From Shouchella lonarensis (lineage in GTDB: Bacteria > Bacillota > Bacilli > Bacillales > Bacillaceae_D): a stretch of 64,000 nt of DNA. Position numbers and translations under genes: made by a program. The notes beneath the pieces were generated by a model. That model was not told the DNA's origin, ran no database searches, and saw nothing but the letters and a program-made list of their open reading frames with translations. Every line of letters begins with the position of its first letter. The first letter of the stretch is position 1. The stretch is taken from assembly GCF_900096965.1 (NCBI RefSeq), contig NZ_FMYM01000009.1, positions 1-64,000 on the forward strand. The letters are read 5' to 3'. Positions 1-9,224 of the stretch are shown piece by piece.

Positions 1-90
1 ACCCGTTCCCATGCCGAACACGGTCGTTAAGCTCTTTTGCGTCGATAGTAGTTGGGGGCTTCCCCCTGCGAGCGTAGATCGGTGCCGGGT
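1..90 (+). rRNA. rrf: 5S ribosomal RNA, 3' part (truncated by window start)
   Basis: The first bases match the conserved 5S core (CCCGTTCCCATGCCGAACACGG, given here only in part: positions 3-24), followed by the AAGCTCTT segment and the G-rich/C-rich helix at 54-66. The 3' end is set at the GGTGCCGGGT at 81-90, which should pair with the missing 5' end. A terminator follows directly, so this is the last gene of an rRNA operon. By synteny (yaaC, guaB, dacA downstream) it corresponds to the B. subtilis rrnO operon. Confidence 0.93.
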
Positions 91-103
91 TGATAGTTAG
101 TTT

Positions 104-133
104 AAAAGCACATCCCACTGGGTGTGCTTTTTT
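104..133 (+). terminator. Rho-independent terminator of the rRNA operon
   Basis: AAAGCACA and TGTGCTTT form the stem, extended by a short CC/GG pair inside, followed by a run of six T. It sits 14 bases after the 5S end. Confidence 0.85.
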
Positions 134-159
134 GAGCTGAAAAACAAGGAGGAACTCAT

Positions 160-666
160 ATGAATCTATTAAATGAAAACGAGATAACACTATGTTTGTA
201 TGAGGGGAAATTCAGAAATGAACTTGAAGCATTTTATTTGCCGGAGCAACAGCTTGAGTTTACAGAACTGCCTGGAGAGTCTTTAAAGAAGTGTTTAGAA
301 GATAAAGACCGTTTCCCTGTTGTTGTGACATATTTAGGGCATGCAGTAGGATTTTTTGTTATGTCTATAGGAGAAGCAGTTAAGGTGTATAGTGATAATG
401 AGCAGGCAGTTCTCTTGCGCGCCTATCTTATTAATTTACCTGAACAAGGAAAAGGATTTGCTGTGCAGTCAATTAAAAAACTAGCATTGTTTGTGCAATG
501 CCACTTTCCATTGAAAAACGAGATTGTATTAGCAGTAAACAAGCGCAATACAGGTGCACAAAAGGTGTATAAAAGAGGAGGTTTTATAGACACAGGCAAG
601 CGAGTAATCGGCCCAAAAGGATTACAGTATATTTTTCATTTAAAGATAGGAGAGGAAAGATTGTAA
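160..666 (+). CDS. GNAT family N-acetyltransferase
   Basis: 168 aa protein with a GNAT fold signature in its C-terminal half: a beta strand (about 84-92), the acetyl-CoA pyrophosphate-binding loop QGKGF (96-100), a following helix, then an Asn-rich strand end (N127, N130) and the Y137 position often used as general acid. These show an acyltransferase that uses acetyl-CoA; the substrate cannot be read from sequence. Start is an ATG preceded by a perfect AAGGAGG at 147-153. It stands alone between the rRNA terminator and yaaC, a site where B. subtilis has no such gene, so it is probably a lineage-specific insertion. Could modify a small amine or a ribosomal/antibiotic target; not resolved. Confidence 0.85.
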   Translation: MNLLNENEITLCLYEGKFRNELEAFYLPEQQLEFTELPGESLKKCLEDKDRFPVVVTYLGHAVGFFVMSIGEAVKVYSDNEQAVLLRAYLINLPEQGKGFAVQSIKKLALFVQCHFPLKNEIVLAVNKRNTGAQKVYKRGGFIDTGKRVIGPKGLQYIFHLKIGEERL

Positions 667-821
667 TCAGTACGCATGGAAACCCAACGGTCTTAATTAT
701 GTCACAATTTCGGACTGAGTGCGGTTGTCAATTTTGGAAGCAGCTTAATATACCCGATTTTCACAAATTGTTTTTTTAGACAAAAGGAATTGGTGTTTGT
801 GCATTCCCTCGAGAAATAGGG

Positions 822-1760
822 CTATGTGTCAAGTTCAGCACTAATCAATTGCGGAATCCTCTCTTGGGCTTGTCTCAAGAAGCTTTTGATGAAAGGAATA
901 TCATCACTGTCCATTGTATGCAATCGTTCACCCCACCATTCTGTCTCGTAGCGGCAAATCATGCTCAAATTATAAAGGACCAAATAATATACCGCTAACT
1001 CAGGTAGCAATAAGCAATCAGCTCTATTCCGGTGTAAGACAGGCGTGTGTGTTTGTGTGAAGCGGAGTGAGGTTAATTTTTCTACAGAGAAGTTTCCTGT
1101 GGAAATGGTTAGAAAGAGGTCTCCTCGCTTTTCATACGTATGCAGTGAGTCGTTTTTAAGCCCCGTATCATGTAAGTAATTCGTCATTCGTGTGGCAGTC
1201 ATGTGATATTGATCAAGCACGTTAGAATCAAACACAATGGTTGATTCGTTAAGGTGCTTACCTATAAAATAAATATCTTCAGATCGCAAAGACTGAAATA
1301 AAGGTTGCATGGCTGGTAGTTGTTTTAGTAAGATTTTCATGGTGTACTTGTCAATAGGAAAATGTTTCATGTGGAACATTGTATTTAACATGTGTTTGTA
1401 TAGACCACGGTGTTGAATTTTAACTTCGTCGTCGAGAAAAGCGTAGTCCTGTTTTTTGCGTTTTCTCGTCGTGACCCCATGCGCAAGAACGGCGGTTGTT
1501 GTTGGATAAAATGGATCGACTGTGAGTATACACGCTTTAATGAGCTGGGTTAGACCGTAAAATAGTAACATAGGTTGTATATCAATCGGTGCGGTATGTG
1601 CTTGAGATAAGTAAAGTTTTCCATGTTTCAACTGATACATAAAGGTATAGCAGTTTTTGTAGCTCATTTTATTTACGTCTATGACGGATAATGATTCATA
1701 TCTTTTCGCCAAGTATGCTCGTGTGTAAGGAGCGGATTCGAATAAGGTCATATGTTCCAT
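822..1760 (-). CDS. yaaC: YaaC-like protein of unknown function
   Basis: 312 aa, close to the 315 aa of B. subtilis YaaC, and at the same place and orientation: divergent from guaB just after an rRNA operon. The protein is soluble-looking, with no signal peptide or membrane helix, rich in His, Tyr and Leu, and no catalytic motif I recognise. Family membership is recalled from position, length and the character of the N-terminal part. Start ATG at 1760 has a weak GAGGG about eight bases upstream; the second Met (MTLF) three codons on is an alternative. Function is unknown in the family; its constant position next to guaB has not been explained. Confidence 0.8.
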   Translation of the reverse strand: MEHMTLFESAPYTRAYLAKRYESLSVIDVNKMSYKNCYTFMYQLKHGKLYLSQAHTAPIDIQPMLLFYGLTQLIKACILTVDPFYPTTTAVLAHGVTTRKRKKQDYAFLDDEVKIQHRGLYKHMLNTMFHMKHFPIDKYTMKILLKQLPAMQPLFQSLRSEDIYFIGKHLNESTIVFDSNVLDQYHMTATRMTNYLHDTGLKNDSLHTYEKRGDLFLTISTGNFSVEKLTSLRFTQTHTPVLHRNRADCLLLPELAVYYLVLYNLSMICRYETEWWGERLHTMDSDDIPFIKSFLRQAQERIPQLISAELDT

Positions 1761-1819
1761 GAAGCATCCCTCGCTTGTTTAGGAAGTGAATTCTGAAAAA
1801 AACGATTTAGATCCGTGCC

Positions 1820-1848
1820 TTGACAGTAGTTTGCCCAATTGATAAGCT
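1820..1848 (+). promoter_or_regulatory. Candidate guaB promoter
   Basis: A perfect TTGACA (1820-1825) lies in the yaaC-guaB intergenic region; at 17 bases spacing stands TAAGCT, a poor -10. The -35 is convincing, the -10 is not. Confidence 0.4.
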
Positions 1849-1875
1849 ACTAAGTAATTATTTTTGGTCTTTTGA

Positions 1876-3351
<1,476 letters not shown>

Positions 3352-3447
3352 AGTTCACAGGAGACGAGGCTTTCTCGATATACTGGGGGTTAGGTGTGAA
3401 GACGAGGCTAGATGTTTTAATTTTAACTTCCAGATGTTGTAGGGGCA

Positions 3448-3456
3448 TGGTAAAAT
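3448..3456 (+). promoter_or_regulatory. Candidate extended -10 promoter of dacA
   Basis: TG-G-TAAAAT gives an extended -10 element 34 bases upstream of the dacA start; the -35 region is weak. Confidence 0.45.
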
Positions 3457-3489
3457 AGCACAGGTGGTAAAATTTGTGGAGGTGACAGT

Positions 3490-4815
3490 GTGGGACAAGT
3501 GAAACAGTCGACACGGACGCTGAGTCGTATTTTTCTCAGTTTGCTTGTGTTGATAACGGTTTTCGGTTCGAAGGTGGCGGCAGCAGAACCGATAAAAGTG
3601 GACGGGGCTGCTGCGATTATCATCGATGCAAACAGTGGTCAAGTTTTGTTTGAACAAGGAAGTGATGAGCAGCTACCAATTGCAAGTATGACAAAGTTAA
3701 TGAGTGAGTACTTAATTTTAGAAGCCATCAAGGAAGGGAAAATTGCATGGGATGATGAAGTGGCCATTTCCGCTGAATTGGCGACGTTGTCCCATAAGCG
3801 AGCGCTGTCTAACGTTCCTTTAAGGCAAGATTATGCTTATACGGTAAAGGATTTATATGAGTCGATGGCCATTTATTCGGCCAATGCGTCAACCATGGCG
3901 CTTGCAACACACGTGGCAGGTTCTGAAAAAAGTTTTGTAGGCTTAATGAACGAAAAAGCTGCAGAGCTTGGCTTAGAAAAGTACGAGTTTGTTAATGCAA
4001 GTGGATTAAATAATGCAGATTTAGGAGATTTACGGCCAGAAGGAACGGAACCAAATGGTGAGACCTCTCTCTCAGCAAGGTCTGTTGCAAAATTAGCGTA
4101 TTACTTATTACGTGATTATCCAGAAGTGCTAGAGACAGCAAGTATTCCGTTTGCCGAGTTTAATGCAGGTCCAGATGAAAAGGTTGATATGCCAAATTGG
4201 AATGAAATGTTACCTGGTGCAGATCATGAGTACAGTGGGATTGATGGCTTGAAGACCGGGTATACATCTGCTGCAGGCAATAACTTTACTGCCACAGCAA
4301 AGCGAGGTGACACGCGCTTAATTACAGTAGTGATGGGCACGGACACGCGCGCAGATCGTTTTAATGAAACAGCCAAACTTTTAGATTATGGTTTCAACCA
4401 TTTTGATCAAGAAATACTGTTAGAAAAAGGTGCACAACCTGATAAAGGTTTGATTGAGGTTGCTGTGGGGAAAGAAAAGGAAGTTCAAGTTGTCACGAAA
4501 GATGATGTGTCTTTGCTTTTCAGCCGTCAACAAGATGCGTCTTACACAACGGAGATTAAGTTAGATGAAGATAAATTAGATGATGAGGGGCGTCTTGTTG
4601 CACCGCTAAAAAAGGGTGAAAAGGTCGGAACGTTAAAGATCTCATTATCGGAGCCAACATCGTATATTGATGGGGATGAATTGCAAGTGGACCTGGTAAC
4701 TGCAAATGAAGTCGAGAAAGCAGGATGGTTTACGTTAACGATGCGTGGAATAGGTGGATTTTTCTCTGGATTGTGGACGGGCCTAACGGATTGGGTCGGG
4801 GGACTGTTTAGTTAA
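3490..4815 (+). CDS. dacA: D-alanyl-D-alanine carboxypeptidase (PBP5-like)
   Basis: Trims the terminal D-Ala from peptidoglycan pentapeptides on the outer face of the membrane. 441 aa. Residues 1-32 are a signal peptide (hydrophobic run about 14-25, cleavage near the AAA-E at 30-33). All three serine acyl-enzyme motifs are present: S66-M-T-K69, S130-A-N132 and K255-T-G257. A beta-rich PBP5 C-terminal domain follows (about 310-405), and the last 30 residues form an amphipathic helix rich in Gly, Trp and Phe that anchors the enzyme to the membrane. Starts with GTG; GGAGGTG lies five bases upstream. Follows guaB as in B. subtilis. Confidence 0.96.
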   Translation: MGQVKQSTRTLSRIFLSLLVLITVFGSKVAAAEPIKVDGAAAIIIDANSGQVLFEQGSDEQLPIASMTKLMSEYLILEAIKEGKIAWDDEVAISAELATLSHKRALSNVPLRQDYAYTVKDLYESMAIYSANASTMALATHVAGSEKSFVGLMNEKAAELGLEKYEFVNASGLNNADLGDLRPEGTEPNGETSLSARSVAKLAYYLLRDYPEVLETASIPFAEFNAGPDEKVDMPNWNEMLPGADHEYSGIDGLKTGYTSAAGNNFTATAKRGDTRLITVVMGTDTRADRFNETAKLLDYGFNHFDQEILLEKGAQPDKGLIEVAVGKEKEVQVVTKDDVSLLFSRQQDASYTTEIKLDEDKLDDEGRLVAPLKKGEKVGTLKISLSEPTSYIDGDELQVDLVTANEVEKAGWFTLTMRGIGGFFSGLWTGLTDWVGGLFS

Positions 4816-4825
4816 GGAATGAAAG

Positions 4826-4847
4826 GAGGGGGCCAACCCCTCTTTTT
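4826..4847 (+). terminator. Rho-independent terminator after dacA
   Basis: GAGGGG (4826-4831) pairs with CCCCTC (4837-4842) around a five-base loop, followed by five T. Confidence 0.85.
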
Positions 4848-4881
4848 GATGATTATCATACAATCTTTGCTTATTTTAAGG

Positions 4882-4887
4882 TATACT
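4882..4887 (+). promoter_or_regulatory. Candidate -10 element of pdxST
   Basis: TATACT lies 31 bases before pdxS and after the dacA terminator, where a promoter is required. No good -35 is seen at the normal distance, so an activator or extended element may be involved. Confidence 0.4.
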
Positions 4888-4918
4888 AAATGAGGATAGA
4901 AAATGAGGGGGGAAAACC

Positions 4919-5803
4919 ATGAATCAGACCGGAACAGATAGAGTGAAACGAGGCATGGCAGAAATGCAAAAAGGCGGCGTCATCATGGATGTTGTCAATG
5001 CCGAACAGGCAAAAATTGCTGAGGAAGCGGGTGCAGTTGCAGTCATGGCGCTTGAGCGAGTGCCTTCAGATATTCGTGCAGCTGGTGGTGTCGCTCGCAT
5101 GGCTGACCCAACCATTGTTGAAGAAGTAATGGAAGCGGTCACGATTCCAGTCATGGCGAAAGCACGTATCGGTCATATTGTTGAGGCGCGTGTATTAGAG
5201 TCTATGGGTGTAGACTACATTGATGAGAGTGAAGTGCTCACACCTGCTGATGAAGTATATCACTTAAATAAACGCGATTTTACTGTACCTTTTGTCTGTG
5301 GTGCGAGAGACTTAGGAGAAGCGACACGACGAATCGGTGAGGGCGCTTCAATGATTCGTACGAAAGGTGAGCCTGGGACAGGGAACATTGTTGAAGCAGT
5401 TCGGCATATGCGGCAAATGCAAGCGCAAATTAAGCAAGTAGCAAATATGGCGACAGATGAACTAATGACGATGGCAAAAGAACTAGGCGCGCCATATGAG
5501 TTGTTGTTAGAAATTAAAGAGATGGGTAAGTTACCCGTTGTCAACTTTGCAGCGGGCGGTGTAGCAACGCCAGCGGATGCTGCACTGATGATGCAGCTTG
5601 GTGCAGACGGTGTCTTTGTTGGCTCGGGTATTTTTAAATCTGATAACCCGGAAAAATTTGCGCGAGCAATTGTTGAAGCGACAACACACTATAGCGATTA
5701 CGAGTTAATTGCGTCACTATCAAAAAATCTCGGTACAGCAATGAAAGGAATTGAAATCTCAACGTTGACAGCAGGAGAGCGCATGCAAGATCGTGGCTGG
5801 TAA
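4919..5803 (+). CDS. pdxS: Pyridoxal 5'-phosphate synthase lyase subunit PdxS
   Basis: Condenses ribose 5-phosphate, glyceraldehyde 3-phosphate and ammonia to PLP in the DXP-independent pathway; forms a dodecamer decorated by PdxT. 294 aa, the normal length. Catalytic Asp24 (VIMDVVN), Lys81 (VMAKARIGH) which forms the first imine, and Lys149 ([10 protein letters not shown]) which receives the intermediate are all in place. The C-terminal [20 protein letters not shown] phosphate site is intact. Strong GGGGGG ribosome binding site seven bases upstream. Followed 37 bases later by pdxT, so the two subunits are co-expressed. Confidence 0.98.
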   Translation: MNQTGTDRVKRGMAEMQKGGVIMDVVNAEQAKIAEEAGAVAVMALERVPSDIRAAGGVARMADPTIVEEVMEAVTIPVMAKARIGHIVEARVLESMGVDYIDESEVLTPADEVYHLNKRDFTVPFVCGARDLGEATRRIGEGASMIRTKGEPGTGNIVEAVRHMRQMQAQIKQVANMATDELMTMAKELGAPYELLLEIKEMGKLPVVNFAAGGVATPADAALMMQLGADGVFVGSGIFKSDNPEKFARAIVEATTHYSDYELIASLSKNLGTAMKGIEISTLTAGERMQDRGW

Positions 5804-5840
5804 GCTGCAGATGCATTTAAAATAAAGGGGAAGACATAAA

Positions 5841-6428
5841 ATGGTCACAATTGGTGTGCTTGCGCTGCAAGGAGCAGTGAAAGAACATATTCGTATGATC
5901 GAAGTGAGTGGGGCGTGTGCAGTCGAAGTGAAGCGTCCAGAGCAGCTAGCAGACGTAGATGGTTTGATCTTACCTGGTGGAGAATCAACGACCATGCGTA
6001 AGCTTATTGACAAATATTCGTTTTTTGAACCACTTGTGCAGTTCGGTGCAGCAGGAAAGCCCGTTTTTGGTACGTGTGCAGGGATGATTTTAATGGCGCG
6101 CGAGCTGACGGAGCAAAAAGATGGTCACCTTGGTTATATGGATATGACTGTAGAGCGCAATGCGTTTGGTCGTCAACGAGAAAGTTTTGAAGCAGATGTT
6201 TCTGTGAAGGGCATTGCCAATGATGTACGGGCCGTGTTCATTCGTGCGCCACTTGTGAAAAGAGTTGGTGACGATGTGGAAGTGCTAGCTATGTTTAACG
6301 AAGAAATGGTTGCGGTTCGTCAAGGGTCGTTTCTTGCATGCTCTTTCCATCCAGAGTTAACAAATGACCACCGCTTGCACCAATTTTTTATAGACATGTG
6401 TAAAAAGCATGACGTTAGAGCGCAGTAG
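5841..6428 (+). CDS. pdxT: Pyridoxal 5'-phosphate synthase glutaminase subunit PdxT
   Basis: Class I glutaminase that supplies ammonia to PdxS through an internal channel. 195 aa. The triad is visible: Cys79 in FGTCAGM, His170 and Glu172 in SFHPELT; the GGESTTM oxyanion segment is at 47-53. AAAGGGG lies upstream of the ATG. Its stop codon is buried in the stem of a terminator, so the pdxST operon ends here; serS, which follows in B. subtilis, is not present. Confidence 0.97.
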   Translation: MVTIGVLALQGAVKEHIRMIEVSGACAVEVKRPEQLADVDGLILPGGESTTMRKLIDKYSFFEPLVQFGAAGKPVFGTCAGMILMARELTEQKDGHLGYMDMTVERNAFGRQRESFEADVSVKGIANDVRAVFIRAPLVKRVGDDVEVLAMFNEEMVAVRQGSFLACSFHPELTNDHRLHQFFIDMCKKHDVRAQ

Positions 6429-6447
6429 GGCAACCTGCTGTGTTTTT
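6421..6447 (+). terminator. Terminator overlapping the pdxT stop codon
   Basis: CAGTAGG (6423-6429, one G-U pair) pairs with CCTGCTG (6434-6440) around the loop GCAA, extended by G-U and C-G, then TTTTT at 6443-6447. The pdxT stop codon TAG (6426-6428) is in the left arm. Confidence 0.8.
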
Positions 6448-6465
6448 GCATATTAAAAGAGGTGG

Positions 6466-6494
6466 TTGACTTTTTATGCTGTAAGGTTTAAAAT
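6466..6494 (+). promoter_or_regulatory. Promoter of the TetR-ABC exporter operon
   Basis: TTGACT (6466-6471), 17-base spacer, TAAAAT (6489-6494). A TetR-type operator starts two bases after the -10. Confidence 0.8.
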
Positions 6495-6495
6495 T

Positions 6496-6513
6496 AAACC
6501 GAACAGTCGGTTT
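6496..6513 (+). promoter_or_regulatory. TetR-family operator (perfect inverted repeat)
   Basis: AAACCGA and TCGGTTT are perfect inverted repeats around ACAG, the ACCGA..TCGGT type commonly bound by AcrR/QacR-like repressors. It covers the transcription start and ends 12 bases before the regulator gene, so autorepression is the natural inference. Confidence 0.8.
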
Positions 6514-6524
6514 TTAGGGGTGCC

Positions 6525-7109
6525 ATGATGAGGACAGATAAAGGACAAAAAAAGAAGCAATATATTTTAGCACAAGCGCGTCAGCTATTTATTCAAAAAG
6601 GTTATGCCGCAACATCGATGGAAGAGCTTGTTCATTTTAGTGGTGTGAGTAAAGGGAGTATTTATTATCATTTCAAGAATAAGATCGATCTGTTTACGGA
6701 AGTACTTTTCCAGCATTGGGATGAGTGGACAACACAATGGTATGAAAAAGAAAAGGATTATCAATCATTTATAGAGAAATTGTACGGTGTTGCCATACAT
6801 TATGCAGAAGACTTTCAACACCCGTTAGTTCAAGTATCAGAAGAATTCTTTTTGCGCCATTCTGATATGTCGATGGTGAGTGAGATGATGAAGAAAGCCG
6901 GGAAGCAGCATCGGGAAATCTATGCAAGCATTTTTGCTGAAGCGATAGCAGAAGGGCAAATCAAAGGTGAGTCACCTGAGGAGTTGGCGGTCATTTTTGG
7001 CGGTTTATTGGATGGGCTCGGAACGTTGTATTATGAAGGGCGTGAATTAAAACCTTTCTATCGTAAAGGTGTGAAATACTTTTTAGAGGGGGTGCTTGCT
7101 CGTGGATAA
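6525..7109 (+). CDS. TetR/AcrR family transcriptional regulator
   Basis: 194 aa. The N-terminal helix-turn-helix is clear: [20 protein letters not shown] followed by [16 protein letters not shown] (about residues 22-60), then an all-helical ligand and dimer domain of normal length. Expected to repress its own operon and release it on binding a hydrophobic compound. Two adjacent ATG codons (6525, 6528); AGGGG at 6516-6520 fits the second slightly better. The ABC exporter genes follow in the same direction with no terminator, so they are probably its targets. The inducer cannot be predicted. Confidence 0.93.
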   Translation: MMRTDKGQKKKQYILAQARQLFIQKGYAATSMEELVHFSGVSKGSIYYHFKNKIDLFTEVLFQHWDEWTTQWYEKEKDYQSFIEKLYGVAIHYAEDFQHPLVQVSEEFFLRHSDMSMVSEMMKKAGKQHREIYASIFAEAIAEGQIKGESPEELAVIFGGLLDGLGTLYYEGRELKPFYRKGVKYFLEGVLARG

Positions 7110-7195
7110 ATAGCACCGGAATGTTTGAGAAAAAAGTATTTCCACATAAATATGAGGGTTGTCATAGAAATATACGAGTGAAAGGTGTTGAAGAA

Positions 7196-8188
7196 ATGAA
7201 TGGTGAAAAACGCAGTGCAGAGTGGGCGATTGAAGCTAGCGGTCTTGTGAAAACGTTTGGTGAAAAGCGAGCAGTCGATGGCATTGATTTACGAGTGAAA
7301 AAGGGCTCTGTTTACGGGTTTTTAGGACCAAATGGCGCCGGCAAAACAACGACGGTACGCATGCTGGCGACCCTTTTAAAGCCAGATGCGGGAGATGTAC
7401 GTATTTTTGGTCATGACTTGATGAGAGAAACTGCGGCCGTTCGTAAGCGCGTTAGCTTAACAGGGCAGTTCGCTTCAGTAGATGAAGAGATTACTGGATT
7501 AGAAAACTTGAAGATGATCTCAAAATTAATGGGTTATAAGGGGAGAGAAGCAAAGGCACGGGCTCATGAGTTGTTAGAGGCATTTGATTTGACAGAAGCA
7601 GCGAAAAAGCAAGTAAAAACGTATTCTGGCGGGATGCGTCGGCGCATTGATATTGCTGCAAGTCTTGTGGTTGCACCACAGTTACTATTTTTGGATGAGC
7701 CGACAACTGGACTGGACCCACAAAGCCGGAAGCAAGTGTGGGAGATTGTTCAAGCATTAGTGGACAATGGGACAACGGTGCTATTAACTACGCAATATTT
7801 GGATGAAGCAGACCAATTGGCAGACCGCATTGCTGTGATTGACCATGGAAAAATTATTGCTGAAGGAACAAGTGGAGAACTGAAGGCTTCGGTTGGAACA
7901 GGGATGTTGCACATTCGGCTGCAACATCGTGATGATCGCGTGCGTGCACAAGAAGCACTAAAACGGGCGCTCAACTGCGACGTTCATCTTCCTTCTGACC
8001 AAGCGATGTTGTCAGCACGCATTTCTGATCCAGAAAAAGTAGCGCAAGCGTTACTACAATTGACACAAAGTGGTGTAAAAGTGGCGGACTTCTCCTTTGG
8101 ACAGCCGAGCTTGGATGAAGTGTTTTTAGCACTCGTCGGTCATGAAACCGGTGTAAAAGATGCGGATGAAGAGGGGGCAACTTCATGA
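7196..8188 (+). CDS. DrrA-like ABC transporter ATP-binding protein
   Basis: 330 aa ATPase of a drug or lipid exporter of the daunorubicin-resistance type. Walker [10 protein letters not shown] (44-52), signature YSGGMRRR (143-150), Walker [13 protein letters not shown] (163-174) and the H-loop region ([11 protein letters not shown], here Gln instead of His in the H-loop position, as is usual for DrrA proteins) are visible. The C-terminal 100 residues are the extra DrrA domain ending in the [12 protein letters not shown] motif. I start it at the ATG at 7196, which has AAAGGTG eight bases upstream; the upstream ATG at 7121 would add 25 residues with no ribosome binding site. Overlaps the permease by four bases. 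Confidence 0.94.
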   Translation: MNGEKRSAEWAIEASGLVKTFGEKRAVDGIDLRVKKGSVYGFLGPNGAGKTTTVRMLATLLKPDAGDVRIFGHDLMRETAAVRKRVSLTGQFASVDEEITGLENLKMISKLMGYKGREAKARAHELLEAFDLTEAAKKQVKTYSGGMRRRIDIAASLVVAPQLLFLDEPTTGLDPQSRKQVWEIVQALVDNGTTVLLTTQYLDEADQLADRIAVIDHGKIIAEGTSGELKASVGTGMLHIRLQHRDDRVRAQEALKRALNCDVHLPSDQAMLSARISDPEKVAQALLQLTQSGVKVADFSFGQPSLDEVFLALVGHETGVKDADEEGATS

Positions 8189-9000
8189 ATCAGAAGAAAA
8201 AAGACATGATGAACGTATTCACGTCATCGGCGCGACCAACGCCACCCAATGCACTAACAGCTTCATGGACATTTGCTGGGCGGGCGTTATTAAAAATTAA
8301 GCATGTGCCGGAGCAATTGTTTGATATTACCGCTTTCCCCGTCATCTTTTTATTGATGTATACGTATCTGTTTGGCGGGGCTATCGCTGGATCACCAGGG
8401 GAATATTTGCAGTACCTTTTGCCTGGTATTTTAGCGATGACGGTCGTTATGATTACAATGTACACGGGTATCGATTTAAATAAGGATGTCACAAAAGGAG
8501 TGTTTGATCGTTTCCGCACGCTACCTGTATGGCTCCCGTCAGTTCTTGTGGGTGCAATGCTTGTTGATGCGGTTCGCTATACAGTTGCCTCAACGATTAT
8601 GGTGTCACTCGGTCTTGTGTTAGGCTTCCGACCAGAGGGGGGCTTCATCGGTGTGCTCACAGCTGTCGGCTTGTTAATCATTTTTTCCGTCAGTTTGTCA
8701 TGGATATGGACGATGTTGGGGCTCATTATGAGGTCAGAACGGTCATTGATGGGTGTCAGTATGATGGTGATGTTTCCGCTTACTTTTATGAGTAATGCAT
8801 TTATTGATCCTAATACACTCCCATCTTGGTTGCAAGGCTTTGTGGAGTGGAACCCGATTTCTATTTTAGTGAGTGCAATCCGTGGATTGATGCATGGTGT
8901 AGACGTCGCAAATGATATTTGGTTAACATGCATCATTTCTGTGGCGTTCACAGCAATTTTTGCGCCGATTACGATGGCTTTGTATCGGAAGAAAAAATAA
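8185..9000 (+). CDS. DrrB-like ABC-2 type transporter permease
   Basis: 271 aa membrane subunit. About six hydrophobic helices (near residues 48-70, 78-100, 122-145, 155-180, 190-210, 245-265) and the conserved ABC-2 stretch around [20 protein letters not shown] typical of DrrB. Its ATG overlaps the ATPase stop codon (ATGA), with AGAGGGGG upstream, so it is translationally coupled and forms the exporter with the preceding gene. Substrate unknown; the linked TetR suggests export of a toxic hydrophobic compound. Confidence 0.93.
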   Translation: MNQKKKDMMNVFTSSARPTPPNALTASWTFAGRALLKIKHVPEQLFDITAFPVIFLLMYTYLFGGAIAGSPGEYLQYLLPGILAMTVVMITMYTGIDLNKDVTKGVFDRFRTLPVWLPSVLVGAMLVDAVRYTVASTIMVSLGLVLGFRPEGGFIGVLTAVGLLIIFSVSLSWIWTMLGLIMRSERSLMGVSMMVMFPLTFMSNAFIDPNTLPSWLQGFVEWNPISILVSAIRGLMHGVDVANDIWLTCIISVAFTAIFAPITMALYRKKK

Positions 9001-9041
9001 TGAATATCCTACAAGTTTTGTCAAAGTAGATGTTGAAAAAG

Positions 9042-9083
9042 ATGAGCGATAGCGGGAGAGATCTCCTTTTCGCTCATTTTTTT
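9042..9083 (+). terminator. Terminator of the exporter operon
   Basis: ATGAGCGA (9042-9049) pairs with TCGCTCAT (9070-9077), with a second inner stem GGAGA/TCTCC, followed by seven T. Confidence 0.85.
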
Positions 9084-9104
9084 GAAACTTTATCGTAATA
9101 GTGC

Positions 9105-9133
9105 TTGTCAAGAGGGGGGATATCGTGTACTAT
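9105..9133 (+). promoter_or_regulatory. Promoter of the RND transporter gene
   Basis: TTGTCA (9105-9110), 17 bases, TACTAT (9128-9133). It lies after the exporter terminator, so the RND gene is a separate transcription unit. Confidence 0.65.
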
Positions 9134-9165
9134 TGAGCTATTACACTAGGTATAAGGAGGTTCAA

Positions 9166-9183
9166 GTGTTTAGAAGAAGTTGA
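9166..9183 (+). other. Possible five-codon leader ORF (MFRRS) before the RND gene
   Basis: The best ribosome binding site in this region, AAGGAGG at 9154-9160, is placed five bases before a GTG that opens a five-codon reading frame ending at TGA 9181-9183. The real RND start lies 42 bases further with its own AGGAG. May be a translated leader or coincidence. Confidence 0.35.
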
Positions 9184-9224
9184 AACATACGTTATTATTT
9201 AAAAAGCAGGAGTGTGAAAAACGA

